From: an uncultured Collinsella sp.
GTDB lineage: Bacteria > Actinomycetota > Coriobacteriia > Coriobacteriales > Coriobacteriaceae
DNA length: 30,173 nt
Reading direction: 5' to 3'
NCBI GenBank assembly: GCA_902470905.1
Contig: CABRIC010000020.1
Coordinates: 1 to 30,173, forward strand
The notes beneath the pieces were generated by a model. It worked only from the letters and a program-made list of their open reading frames with translations. It ran no database searches and was not told where the DNA came from. This document shows, one piece after another, positions 15,870-23,209 of this stretch (position 1 is the stretch's first letter; every line of letters starts with the position of its first letter). Made by a program: the position numbers and the translations under genes.

Positions 15870-16355
15870 ATGCAATGCGATAGCAAATCTCCGCTGTCCC
15901 GCGAGACCGATGCACCCGAAACCATCGTCAAGCTGGAATGCGACATCGACGACGCGTCGCCCGAGGTGCTCGCCTACGCCGCCGACCGCCTGCGCGAGGC
16001 CGGTGCGCGCGAGGTGCACTGGCTGCCCGTCTATTGCAAGAAAGGCCGTCCCGGCTGGCAGCTGCAGGTGATCTGCTCGCATGAGGATATCGAGCGCCTG
16101 CAGACGATCATCTTTTTGGAGACCACGACCAACGCCATTCGTCGCCAGGTGATGGAACGCGTTTGCCTGCCACGCCGCTTTGAGCGCGTAACGACGCCAT
16201 GGGGCGAGGTATCCGTTAAGGTGGCGACCCTGCCCGATGGCAGCGAGCGTGCAGCGCCCGAGTACGAGGACTGCGCCCGTCTCGCTCGCGAGCATAATGT
16301 GCCGCTCCAGCGCGTGATGCAGGCGGCACAAGCCGCGGCACTGCGATTTGAATAG
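15870..16355 (+). CDS. larC2: Stand-alone LarC2-type domain (nickel-pincer cofactor cyclometallase C-terminal part)
   Basis: This 161-residue protein matches the C-terminal half of LarC (DUF111): VKLECDIDDASPEVLAY (20-36), LREAGAREVHWLPVYCKKGRPGW with its Lys/Arg cluster (57-60), FLETTTNAIRRQVMER (82-97), LPRRFE, and PEYEDCARLAREHNVPL (130-146). LarC inserts nickel into the pyridinium dithiocarboxylate pincer cofactor in a CTP-dependent reaction. In Lactobacillus plantarum larC1 and larC2 are joined by a programmed frameshift. Here no LarC1, LarB or LarE is adjacent; the open frame reaches back only to 15732. ATG 15870 is supported by AAAGGA 10 bases upstream. Whether it acts in cofactor synthesis alone is unknown. 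Confidence 0.75.
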   Translation: MQCDSKSPLSRETDAPETIVKLECDIDDASPEVLAYAADRLREAGAREVHWLPVYCKKGRPGWQLQVICSHEDIERLQTIIFLETTTNAIRRQVMERVCLPRRFERVTTPWGEVSVKVATLPDGSERAAPEYEDCARLAREHNVPLQRVMQAAQAAALRFE

Positions 16356-16410
16356 CGCGGCCGGTGGCACGCCACGCCCAGTCCCATCAACCCCACCCGA
16401 AAGGACCACC

Positions 16411-16959
16411 ATGAAATACCTCATCGCTTCCGACATCCACGGCTCGGCATACTGGGCCGAGCGCCTGGTCGCCGCCATCGAATCCCAGCAGCCCGACCGC
16501 ATCGTGCTGCTGGGCGACCTGCTCTACCACGGTCCGCGCAACGACCTGCCGCGCGATTACGCCCCCAAGCACGTGATCCCGCTGCTCAATGCCCTGGCCG
16601 ACCGCATCATCGCGGTGCGCGGCAACTGCGACGCCGAGGTCGACCAGATGGTGCTCGACTTCCCCGTCATGGCCGACTACGCCACGCTGTTCGACGAGAC
16701 CGGCCGCGAGCTGTTCCTGACGCACGGCCATGTCTTTGGCGCCGGCATGCACAACAGCGTCGACCACGCGCCCGCGTTGCCCGAGGGCTCCGCGCTCGTC
16801 TACGGTCATACGCACATCAAGGTCAACGAGGAAAGCGCCGCGCACCCGGGCCTGTGGCTCTTCAACCCCGGTAGCGTGAGCATCCCCAAGGACGGCTCGC
16901 ACAGCTACGGCATCTACGAGGGCGGCGCGTTCCGCCACGTGGTCATGGAGGAGGAGTAG
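16411..16959 (+). CDS. YfcE/MJ0936-family metallophosphodiesterase
   Basis: This is a 182-residue calcineurin-like phosphoesterase with the full metal set: SDIHG (Asp8, His10), LLGDLLYHG, RGNCD, LTHGH and YGHTH, followed by FNPGSVSIPK, typical of YfcE. Such proteins hydrolyse phosphodiesters; the physiological substrate is unknown. The frame is open upstream, but ATG 16411 has AAAGGACC just before it and gives the canonical N-terminus. It sits 55 bases after larC2 and 2 bases before mazG, so the three probably form one transcript. Confidence 0.9.
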   Translation: MKYLIASDIHGSAYWAERLVAAIESQQPDRIVLLGDLLYHGPRNDLPRDYAPKHVIPLLNALADRIIAVRGNCDAEVDQMVLDFPVMADYATLFDETGRELFLTHGHVFGAGMHNSVDHAPALPEGSALVYGHTHIKVNEESAAHPGLWLFNPGSVSIPKDGSHSYGIYEGGAFRHVVMEEE

Positions 16960-16961
16960 CC

Positions 16962-17822
16962 ATGGCGCAGCACATGGCTCAGCAAAATGCCGAGGGCTCG
17001 CGCAATCTGTCCACGCTGGTCGACGCGTCGGCCGAGCTGCAGCATCTGGTGCAGACCGTCTGGCGCTTGCGTCAGCCCGACGGCTGCCCGTGGGACCGCG
17101 AGCAGACGCACCGCAGCATTGGCAAGAACATGATCGAGGAGGCCTACGAGGCGCTCGACTGCATCGAGGCGGACGACGCGGTTCACCTGCGCGAGGAGCT
17201 GGGTGACGTGCTCATGCAGGTCGTGCTGCATGCGCAGATTGCTGCTGACGCCGGCGAGTTTACGCTGACCGACGTGGCGCGTGATATCGATGCCAAGCTC
17301 ATCCGCCGTCATCCGCACGTGTTTGGCGATGTAGATGCCGACAGTTCCGACGAGGTACTCAAGATTTGGGACGAGGTTAAGCTTGCCGAGAAAGCCGCCA
17401 AGGACAAGGCCGTGGCGGCTGGCGAGGCTGCGCCCGAGGGCCTGCTCGACGGCGTGCCCACGCATCTACCGGCGCTGATGCAGGCTCAGAAGGTGTCGCG
17501 CAAGGCGGCTGCCGTGGGCTTTGAGTGGGAGACGGTCCAGGACGTGTGGGACGAGGTTGCCGAGGAGCGTGCCGAGTTTGAGGCCGAGGCCCCTGGCTCG
17601 CCCGAGCGCGAAATGGAGTTTGGCGACCTGCTCTTTGCCTTGGTCAACGTCGCGCGCAAGGAGGGCATTGACGCCGAGAGCGCCCTTCGTGCCAGCACGG
17701 CAAAGTTCCGCCGTCGCTGGGCCGCGATGGAGCAGATGGCGGCCGATGCTCACGTGGATCTTGCCGAGCTTTCGACCCACGGCCTCAACGACCTGTGGGA
17801 TGCCGCAAAGGCGGAGGAGTAA
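16962..17822 (+). CDS. mazG: Nucleoside triphosphate pyrophosphohydrolase
   Basis: This 286-residue protein has two MazG folds and hydrolyses NTPs or dNTPs to NMP and PPi as house-cleaning. The N-terminal domain has CPWDREQTH (42-50), EEAYEALD (59-66) and EELGDVLMQ (78-86), the metal-binding EExxE/ExxD set. The C-terminal domain has WDEVAEERAEFEAE (196-209) and FGDLLFALVNVARK (220-233). The ATG at 16962 follows GGAGGAG; a second ATG at codon 5 is possible. It precedes enolase, a common actinobacterial order, but a terminator separates them. Confidence 0.93.
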   Translation: MAQHMAQQNAEGSRNLSTLVDASAELQHLVQTVWRLRQPDGCPWDREQTHRSIGKNMIEEAYEALDCIEADDAVHLREELGDVLMQVVLHAQIAADAGEFTLTDVARDIDAKLIRRHPHVFGDVDADSSDEVLKIWDEVKLAEKAAKDKAVAAGEAAPEGLLDGVPTHLPALMQAQKVSRKAAAVGFEWETVQDVWDEVAEERAEFEAEAPGSPEREMEFGDLLFALVNVARKEGIDAESALRASTAKFRRRWAAMEQMAADAHVDLAELSTHGLNDLWDAAKAEE

Positions 17823-17827
17823 GACTG

Positions 17828-17874
17828 CGGGAACGACGGGCTGACACGCCTCATCGTTCCCGCTAAATTTTTCG
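17828..17874 (+). terminator. Terminator of the larC2-yfcE-mazG unit
   Basis: GCGGGAACGA (17828-17837) and TCGTTCCCGC (17855-17864) form a perfect 10-bp stem with a 17-base loop, followed by TAAATTTTTC. Confidence 0.85.
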
Positions 17875-17893
17875 AAAATCAAGTGTATCCCTC

Positions 17894-17938
17894 GGCTAAC
17901 TTAGGGCATAATGCAAAAAGTGCGACATGGCTAACTTA
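17894..17938 (+). promoter_or_regulatory. Candidate eno promoter with flanking 10-bp direct repeats
   Basis: CATAAT (17907-17912) resembles a -10 box about 100 bases before eno, but no good -35 is seen. The decamer GGCTAACTTA occurs at 17894-17903 and again at 17929-17938, 35 bases apart, one just before and one about 16 bases after the -10. They could be operator half-sites. Confidence 0.4.
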
Positions 17939-18011
17939 CGGAGGCGCACCGACGGTGCACGGTCAGCCGGTCGCTTGCATCCACTACGTTTCCAAGTGAG
18001 AGGGAGACAAC

Positions 18012-19301
18012 ATGAGCGATATTTTGGACGTCTACGGTCGCGAGGTGCTCGACAGCCGCGGCAATCCCACCGTCGAGGTCGAGGTCGTGCTCGAGGACGG
18101 CAGCTTTGGCCGCGCGATGGTGCCTTCGGGTGCTTCGACCGGCGCCTTTGAGGCCTGCGAGCTGCGCGATGGCGACAAGGGCCGCTACCTGGGCAAGGGC
18201 GTTTCGCAGGCCGTCGAGCACGTCAACAACGAGTGCGCTAACGCCGTCGTGGGCCTCGACGCTTTCGATCAGCGCGCCATCGATGCCGCGCTGATTGCCG
18301 CGGACGGTACCCCCAACAAGACCAAGCTCGGTGCCAACGCCATCCTGGGCGTGTCGCTGGCCGTCGCCCGCGCCGCTGCCGAGTCGGCGGGCCTGTCGCT
18401 GTACCAGTATCTGGGCGGCGTCAATGCCCACTTGCTGCCCACGCCCATGATGAACATCCTCAACGGCGGTGTGCATGCCGACAATAACGTCGACTTCCAG
18501 GAGTTCATGATCATGCCGGTGGGCGCCCCGAGCTTTGCCGAGGGCCTGCGTTGGTGCGCCGAGGTCTACCACACCCTCAAGGGCGTGCTGCACGAGGCCG
18601 GCCTGGGAGGCGGCGTGGGCGACGAGGGTGGCTTTGCCCCCAACCTTAAGACCAATGCCGAGCCGTTCGAGTACATCACCAAGGCCGTGGAGAAGGCCGG
18701 CTTTAAGCCCGGCGTCGACTTCATGTACGCCATGGACCCGGCCTCGACCGAGTTCTACAACGCCGAGACCGGCATGTACGAGCTCAAGGGCGAGGGCGTG
18801 GAGTACGCGAGCGCCCAGATGGTTGATTACTGGGAGAAGCTCGTCGACACCTATCCCATCATCTCCATCGAGGACGGCATGGCCGAGGAGGACTGGGACG
18901 GCTGGGTCGAGCTTACCCGCCGCATTGGCAACAAGGTGCAGCTGGTGGGCGACGACCTGTTCGTCACCAACACCGAGCGTCTCAAGAAGGGCATCGAGCT
19001 GGGTGCCGCCAACGCGATCCTGGTCAAGGTCAACCAGATCGGCACGCTCACCGAGTCGCTCGAGGCCATCGAGACCGCCAAGGAGGCCGGTTACGCTTGC
19101 ATCGTGAGCCACCGCTCCGGCGAGACCGAGGACTCCACGATTGCCGACCTGGTCGTGGGCGTCAACGCCGGCCAGATCAAGTCGGGCGCCCCGTGCCGCA
19201 GCGACCGTATCGCCAAGTACAACCAGCTCATCCGCATCGAGGACGAGCTCGAGGGCAGCGCGCGCTACGCCGGCAAGGCCGCGTTCTACAACATTCGCTA
19301 G
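18012..19301 (+). CDS. eno: Enolase
   Basis: This 429-residue cytoplasmic glycolytic enzyme interconverts 2-phosphoglycerate and phosphoenolpyruvate. Key residues are visible: SGASTG (39-44), GDEGGFAP (203-210) with the acid/base Glu, metal ligands in AMDPAS (Asp241), IEDGM (Glu287) and GDDLF (Asp314), the catalytic lysine in LVKVNQIGTLTE (Lys339), SHRSGETED (366-374) and Lys390. The length is standard. GAGAGGGAGA precedes the ATG. It is followed by its own terminator. Confidence 0.97.
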   Translation: MSDILDVYGREVLDSRGNPTVEVEVVLEDGSFGRAMVPSGASTGAFEACELRDGDKGRYLGKGVSQAVEHVNNECANAVVGLDAFDQRAIDAALIAADGTPNKTKLGANAILGVSLAVARAAAESAGLSLYQYLGGVNAHLLPTPMMNILNGGVHADNNVDFQEFMIMPVGAPSFAEGLRWCAEVYHTLKGVLHEAGLGGGVGDEGGFAPNLKTNAEPFEYITKAVEKAGFKPGVDFMYAMDPASTEFYNAETGMYELKGEGVEYASAQMVDYWEKLVDTYPIISIEDGMAEEDWDGWVELTRRIGNKVQLVGDDLFVTNTERLKKGIELGAANAILVKVNQIGTLTESLEAIETAKEAGYACIVSHRSGETEDSTIADLVVGVNAGQIKSGAPCRSDRIAKYNQLIRIEDELEGSARYAGKAAFYNIR

Positions 19302-19373
19302 GCAAACGGCGTGCGCGGGGCGGGGCTGACTCGGATTCGCCTCGCTCCCGCCGGGCGCTGTTGAGCACCATTG

Positions 19374-19405
19374 GGCGCTGGGCCATATGGCTCAGCGCCT
19401 TTTTT
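19374..19405 (+). terminator. Terminator of eno
   Basis: GGCGCTGGGC (19374-19383) pairs with GCTCAGCGCC (19390-19399) in a 10-bp stem with one G-T wobble and a 6-base loop, followed by six T residues. Confidence 0.9.
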
Positions 19406-19447
19406 ATGTCGAGCAAGGGCCGCCGAAGGCGTTGCGCGCGCTCGTGC

Positions 19448-19453
19448 TATAAC
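19448..19453 (+). promoter_or_regulatory. Candidate -10 box for the ftsB-like gene
   Basis: TATAAC lies 43 bases before the ATG and after the eno terminator. No clear -35 box is seen at the right distance. Confidence 0.35.
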
Positions 19454-19496
19454 TAAAAGACTTAGCGCAAACAAACCTCAACCGCACAAGGCGCAC

Positions 19497-20267
19497 ATGG
19501 ATCAGATTTACGACAACAGGTACTATTCCGCCGGTTCGCGTGAGCCGTCGCCTCGCCGTGCGCGCACGGTGCAGCTCGGCGGGTCCGATTACGCCGGTGC
19601 CGACTGCTCCACGCAGCGACCGACAAGTGCCTCACACTCCCGTGCTCAAGTGAATACGTCGACGGACCGCCCGCTACGTTCGGTGCGCCCGGCGCACTCG
19701 GAGCATGCTCAGCGTTCCTCGGCTCAAACGCATGAAAAGCCGAGTAGGCCCTCGAACCGTCTTTCGGGCTCGGACTTCATGCATTACGCCAACGATAACG
19801 CGGTGGTCAAGGCAATCTACGACTTTACCCACGGTCCCCAGCGGGGGCTGTTTGTTGGCATTGTCGTCGCCCTGGCGCTTGTGAGCCTGTATTTCCCCGT
19901 GCGCGACCTGTATGTGGCAAAACGCTCGAGCGACATCTTGGCCAAGCAGGTCGAGATTCGCGAGCAATATAACGACGACCTGCAAAAAAGCGTCGACAAG
20001 CTGCTCTCGGAGGAGGGTATCAAGGACGCGGCATCCGAGGACCTGGGCCTGGTGATGCCCGGCGAGAAGAGGATTGAAGTGCAGGGCCTGGACGACGATT
20101 CGGATGCCTCGTCGAGCAAAAAGTCCTCAAACGCCAAGAAGGCCAGCGAAGTGGCCAAGGAAATCGAAGAAGTCGGTAAGGACGCGCCGTGGTACATCCA
20201 AGCGCTCGACATGCTGTTTGGGTTTAACGGCGTCGAGGGTCAGACGGTCGTGTCCAACGGCAAATAG
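19497..20267 (+). CDS. FtsB/DivIC-like septum formation initiator protein
   Basis: This is a 256-residue bitopic membrane protein. A long hydrophilic, Ser/Arg/Pro-rich cytoplasmic N-terminus (1-115) precedes one helix (GLFVGIVVALALVSLYFPV, about 117-135), an extracellular coiled coil (about 140-172) and the family-typical EDLGLVMPGE (181-190), then an acidic, Lys-rich tail. FtsB/DivIC proteins join FtsL and FtsQ/DivIB in the divisome. Position between eno and ppx matches actinobacterial ftsB loci, although the usual DUF501 gene in between is absent. The frame is open to 19371, but ATG 19497 follows AAGG and lies after the eno terminator. Confidence 0.8.
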   Translation: MDQIYDNRYYSAGSREPSPRRARTVQLGGSDYAGADCSTQRPTSASHSRAQVNTSTDRPLRSVRPAHSEHAQRSSAQTHEKPSRPSNRLSGSDFMHYANDNAVVKAIYDFTHGPQRGLFVGIVVALALVSLYFPVRDLYVAKRSSDILAKQVEIREQYNDDLQKSVDKLLSEEGIKDAASEDLGLVMPGEKRIEVQGLDDDSDASSSKKSSNAKKASEVAKEIEEVGKDAPWYIQALDMLFGFNGVEGQTVVSNGK

Positions 20268-20287
20268 CGCCCGGAGGGGAGCTCGCA

Positions 20288-21289
20288 ATGACAAATTGCA
20301 AACGCTATAAGGTGGCCGCGATCGACCTGGGAACGGTGTCGTCGCGACTGGTGTTGGCCCAGGTCGAGGGCGGGGCAATCGTGGAATCGTCCAAGCATAC
20401 CGAGATTACCGATCTGGGTGAGGGCGTGGACGCGACGGGCCGCTTTTGCGAGGCGGCCGTTGAGCGCGTGCTCGCTGCGTGCCGCATGTTTGTGGACGAG
20501 GCTCGTGCCTTTGGGGCCGCGTGCATCTGCACCACCTGCACGAGCGCCGCGCGTGATGCGTCCAACGCAGCACTGCTGCTGGACGGCCTGCGCGATCTGG
20601 GGCTTGAGCCACAGGTGATTCCGGGCGAGGTCGAGGCACGCCTGACGTTTTTTGGCGTGGCGCACGACTTTGCCGGCGAGCGCATCATTGTTGCCGATTC
20701 GGGCGGCGGATCCACGGAGCTCGCGACGGGCGTCTATGCGCCGGAGCGTGGCGTCTTTGCGCTAGAAGGGACGCGCTCGCTGGACATTGGCTGCCGCCGC
20801 GTGACGGAGCGGTTTTTCTCGACGCTGCCACCCGCACGCGGCGAGCTTGCTGCCGCTGCCGCGTGGGCAGGCGAGCAGTTCGCCGCCTATTTTGAAGGCC
20901 TGCCCAGCGACTTTGAGCGCGCCGAGCGTCTGGTCGCGGTGGGTGGCACGGTGACTACGCTGGTGGCTCTGGTCCACGAGCTGGAACCGTACGATTCGAG
21001 CTTTGTTCACCTACGCGAGCTGTCGCTGGAGCAGGTCTCGGCCGCTATCGAGCGCATGTCTGTGTTGGACGCGGAAGGCATCGCCGCGCTACCGGGTGTA
21101 CAGCCCAAACGCGCGGGCGTGATCTTGGCTGGCGCCGTGGTGATCCGCGAACTCATGCGTGCCGGCGGCTACAAGACGCTCACCGTAAGCGAGAACAGCC
21201 TGCTCGCCGGTATGGCCGCCACCATCAACGAGACCCTCGACGGCGCGACCCCCACCATCTCCTGGACCCCAGAGCTCAGCACCCTCTAA
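20288..21289 (+). CDS. Ppx/GppA-family exopolyphosphatase/guanosine pentaphosphatase
   Basis: This 333-residue protein has an actin-like ASKHA fold. It has AAIDLGTVSSRL (10-21) as phosphate-binding loop 1, CICTTCTSAARDASN, PGEVEARLTFFG, the ADSGGGSTELA loop, and AVGGTVTTLVAL near the end. Related enzymes remove terminal phosphate from polyphosphate or from pppGpp; which applies is unclear. The length fits the short actinobacterial form. It begins 20 bases after the ftsB-like gene with GGAGGGGAG upstream, so the pair is probably co-transcribed. Confidence 0.88.
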   Translation: MTNCKRYKVAAIDLGTVSSRLVLAQVEGGAIVESSKHTEITDLGEGVDATGRFCEAAVERVLAACRMFVDEARAFGAACICTTCTSAARDASNAALLLDGLRDLGLEPQVIPGEVEARLTFFGVAHDFAGERIIVADSGGGSTELATGVYAPERGVFALEGTRSLDIGCRRVTERFFSTLPPARGELAAAAAWAGEQFAAYFEGLPSDFERAERLVAVGGTVTTLVALVHELEPYDSSFVHLRELSLEQVSAAIERMSVLDAEGIAALPGVQPKRAGVILAGAVVIRELMRAGGYKTLTVSENSLLAGMAATINETLDGATPTISWTPELSTL

Positions 21290-21292
21290 ATA

Positions 21293-21359
21293 AGTTGCGG
21301 TGAAATACGGACTAAAATCGCCCTTTCGGGCACCAAACAGTCCCTATTCCACCGCAACT
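21293..21359. repeat. Palindromic repeat, copy 1 (beside the AAA/DUF4143 gene)
   Basis: Arms 21293-21313 and 21339-21359 pair at 19 of 21 positions (core AGTTGCGGTG...CACCGCAACT). The 25-base loop contains a nested GCCC/GGGC hairpin (21320-21331). It starts 3 bases after the ppx stop. A related copy with the same loop length is at 22875-22947. Confidence 0.85.
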
Positions 21360-21368
21360 CAACAGCCG

Positions 21369-21427
21369 GCACCTGGGGACGTTCCTTTTCTGCCAGCACC
21401 TGGGGACAGCCCTTGCGGGGCGTCCCC
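21369..21427. terminator. GGGGAC-rich hairpin between convergent ppx and AAA/DUF4143 genes
   Basis: GCACCTGGGGAC occurs twice (21369-21380 and 21396-21407). The second GGGGAC (21402-21407) pairs with GTCCCC (21422-21427) around a GCCC/GGGC inner stem. The position between convergent stop codons suggests a terminator or a repeat remnant; no long T run follows. Confidence 0.4.
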
Positions 21428-21434
21428 ACAGCGC

Positions 21435-22736
21435 CTATGCCAGCTTGTCGATCTGCCCAATCTCCCAAAGCGGAATATTGATGAGCATGCCCTCGTCTCT
21501 ATATGCCGCCAGGGAGCTCCTCACGCAACGCTCGAGTTTGAATTTTTCGCAGGCTATTTTCAGACTCTTCGCTTTAAGGTTCTCTGCCGCCTTGACCTCA
21601 AGCGGAAGCACGGTTCCCGCATGGTCGATGGCAAAGTCGGTTTCGGCATTGCCGGAGGTAGAGGACCAATACGCGGGAGTTTTGTCCTGGAGCAAAAGCT
21701 CCTGCGCGACGTATTGTTCGGTCAGCGAACCTTTGAACTCGGTAAAAACAGCGGATCCGTTAAGAACGATGGCCGGAGAGAGACCGGAGAGCGCTCCGAG
21801 GATGCCGGTGTCGATGCAGAACAGTTTGAAGCCCGAGAGGTCTTCGTAGCTCGAGAGCGGCGCCTTTAGAGCGGAAACACGTGGCACCTTATGAACGATT
21901 CCGTAGTCCGTGAGCCACTGGAGGCTTTCCTCGAAATCGCGTGCGCGCGCTCCGGGACGAAGGGCGCCATAGACAAACTTCTTGTTCTCCTTTGCAAGCT
22001 GGTCGGGAAGGGATTTCCAAACCAACCTCATGCGCTCGACGATGCGGGCGGGTGCATGTTTGCCAAAATCGGATTCGTAAGCCTCGATGATTTGCTGTTG
22101 AAGCCTTCGGGCTTCGATGAAGTCGCGTGTCTCGGCGAAAGTGGAGACAACTTCGGGCATACCGCCGACAACAAGGTATTCCTTGAGCAAGTGCTCGAGC
22201 TTTTCGGTAACGTTTGCTAGAAGGTTCATGTCTGCGGCAAGGATGGCGTCGGCGAGCGGGTTGCCGTCGACGGCACGAACGAACTCAGCAAACCCCATGG
22301 GACGCATGGTGAGCTGGTCGATTTTGCCGACGGGAAATGACTCGTTTTCGCGTCGGAGCGCGAGGCCCATATAGGAACCGGCTGCTACGATGTGGTATTC
22401 GGGTGCAAGCTCGTTGAAGTACTTGAGCGAGGTGATCCCGCGTGGCGCCTCTTGGATCTCGTCGAAGATGATGAGCGTGTCTTCCGGCGTTACGGTTTGG
22501 CCACGTAGGAGTTCTATCTGGGAGATGATGCGCTTGGGGTCGAGGTTCCCATCGAACAGCGAGCGCGTGCTCGGCTCGAGCATAAAGTCAAAACGAATGA
22601 CGTTTCGATACTGCTGGCTTGCGAATTCGTTAAGAAGCCAAGTCTTTCCTGTCTGGCGGGCTCCCTTAAGCAAGAGAGGTTTGCGATTCGCCCTTGATTT
22701 CCAAGCGATAAGTTCACTCATAAGCTGTCGCTGCAT
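21435..22736 (-). CDS. AAA-family ATPase with C-terminal DUF4143 domain
   Basis: This 433-residue protein has a P-loop at GARQTGKT (25-32), Walker B TLIIFDEIQ (87-95) and the arginine-rich sensor region AGSYMGLALRRE. The C-terminal DUF4143 part has a nuclease-like signature AETDF...LPLEVKA (Glu365, Asp367, Glu380, Lys382), which resembles a PD-(D/E)XK core. Proteins of this AAA_14/DUF4143 class are widespread in gut bacteria and sporadic between strains; their role is unknown. ATG 22736 has GGGAGG 4 bases upstream; TTG 22748 is an alternative. Composition looks more AT-rich than its neighbours, and palindromic repeats lie on both sides, which suggests acquisition. Confidence 0.85.
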   Translation of the reverse strand: MQRQLMSELIAWKSRANRKPLLLKGARQTGKTWLLNEFASQQYRNVIRFDFMLEPSTRSLFDGNLDPKRIISQIELLRGQTVTPEDTLIIFDEIQEAPRGITSLKYFNELAPEYHIVAAGSYMGLALRRENESFPVGKIDQLTMRPMGFAEFVRAVDGNPLADAILAADMNLLANVTEKLEHLLKEYLVVGGMPEVVSTFAETRDFIEARRLQQQIIEAYESDFGKHAPARIVERMRLVWKSLPDQLAKENKKFVYGALRPGARARDFEESLQWLTDYGIVHKVPRVSALKAPLSSYEDLSGFKLFCIDTGILGALSGLSPAIVLNGSAVFTEFKGSLTEQYVAQELLLQDKTPAYWSSTSGNAETDFAIDHAGTVLPLEVKAAENLKAKSLKIACEKFKLERCVRSSLAAYRDEGMLINIPLWEIGQIDKLA

Positions 22737-22779
22737 ATTGCCTCCCAACCCTCTCGGCTAGTATAAGGCCATTTGGGAG

Positions 22780-22866
22780 TTTCCATCGGAAAATGTGGGA
22801 GACAACCACGTTTTTCCATCGGAAAATGTTGGAGACAACCACGTTTTTCCATCGGAAAATGTGGGA
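22780..22866. repeat. 33-bp tandem repeats upstream of the AAA/DUF4143 gene
   Basis: Two full copies and one partial copy repeat with an exact 33-base period (22780, 22813, 22846). Each contains TTTTCCATCGGAAAA, a 6-bp inverted repeat with a 3-base centre, followed in full copies by GGAGACAACCACG. They lie 45-130 bases upstream of the ATPase start, a promoter or operator position. There are no unique spacers, so this is not CRISPR. Confidence 0.85.
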
Positions 22867-22874
22867 ACACCAAC

Positions 22875-22947
22875 CTAAGTCGCGGTGGAATAGTTCCTAA
22901 ATGGGCTGGTAAACTGCCAAAACAGGAACTATTCCACCGCAACTTAG
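22875..22947. repeat. Palindromic repeat, copy 2
   Basis: Arms 22875-22898 and 22924-22947 pair at 23 of 24 positions around a 25-base loop. The arm core GCGGTGGAATAG matches copy 1 at 21293-21359. Together the copies bracket the AAA/DUF4143 gene and its tandem repeats. Confidence 0.85.
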
Positions 22948-22954
22948 AGCCCCG

Positions 22955-23031
22955 CCGGTGTGTAAAAGAAACGAGCCCGCATCCCTTGGGGACACGGGCT
23001 CGAAAGCTCCATATGGTAGGGGCGGTGGGAC
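22955..23031. repeat. Duplicated tRNA-Leu 3' end plus terminator, copy 1
   Basis: This 77-base block matches 23151-23227 at about 70 of 77 positions by hand alignment. It includes the terminator hairpin, the encoded CCA, and the last 18 bases of the tRNA-Leu gene. The homology stops inside the T arm. Between the copies (23032-23150) is GC-rich filler with small palindromes such as GGACGCTGCGCGTCC (23101-23115), and a plus-strand T-arm-like sequence GGGTTCGAGTCCC (23137-23149). Confidence 0.8.
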
Positions 23032-23167
23032 GTCCGCGCATTTGCTGCGCAAATACGCACCGGCTTCGGCCGCCTGTCGGCGCCCTCGCCGGCTCGCTTC
23101 GGACGCTGCGCGTCCGCTTAACGCTCGCCCCCTCGCGGGTTCGAGTCCCACCGGCATCTAAAAGAAG

Positions 23168-23198
23168 CGAGCCCGCATCCCTGAGGAACACGGGCTCG
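23168..23198 (-). terminator. Terminator of tRNA-Leu
   Basis: CGAGCCCG (23168-23175) and CGGGCTCG (23191-23198) form a perfect 8-bp stem with a 15-base loop. On the minus strand it is followed by CTTCTTTTA, 11 bases downstream of the encoded CCA. Confidence 0.75.
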
Positions 23199-23209
23199 AA
23201 AGCTCCATA

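Noticed and set aside
17931..19112. 393-residue minus-strand ORF
   Set aside because: It is antisense to enolase and covers the eno promoter; the composition is that of a shadow frame.
22780..22866. CRISPR array
   Set aside because: The 33-base units are contiguous without unique spacers, and no cas genes are present in the window.
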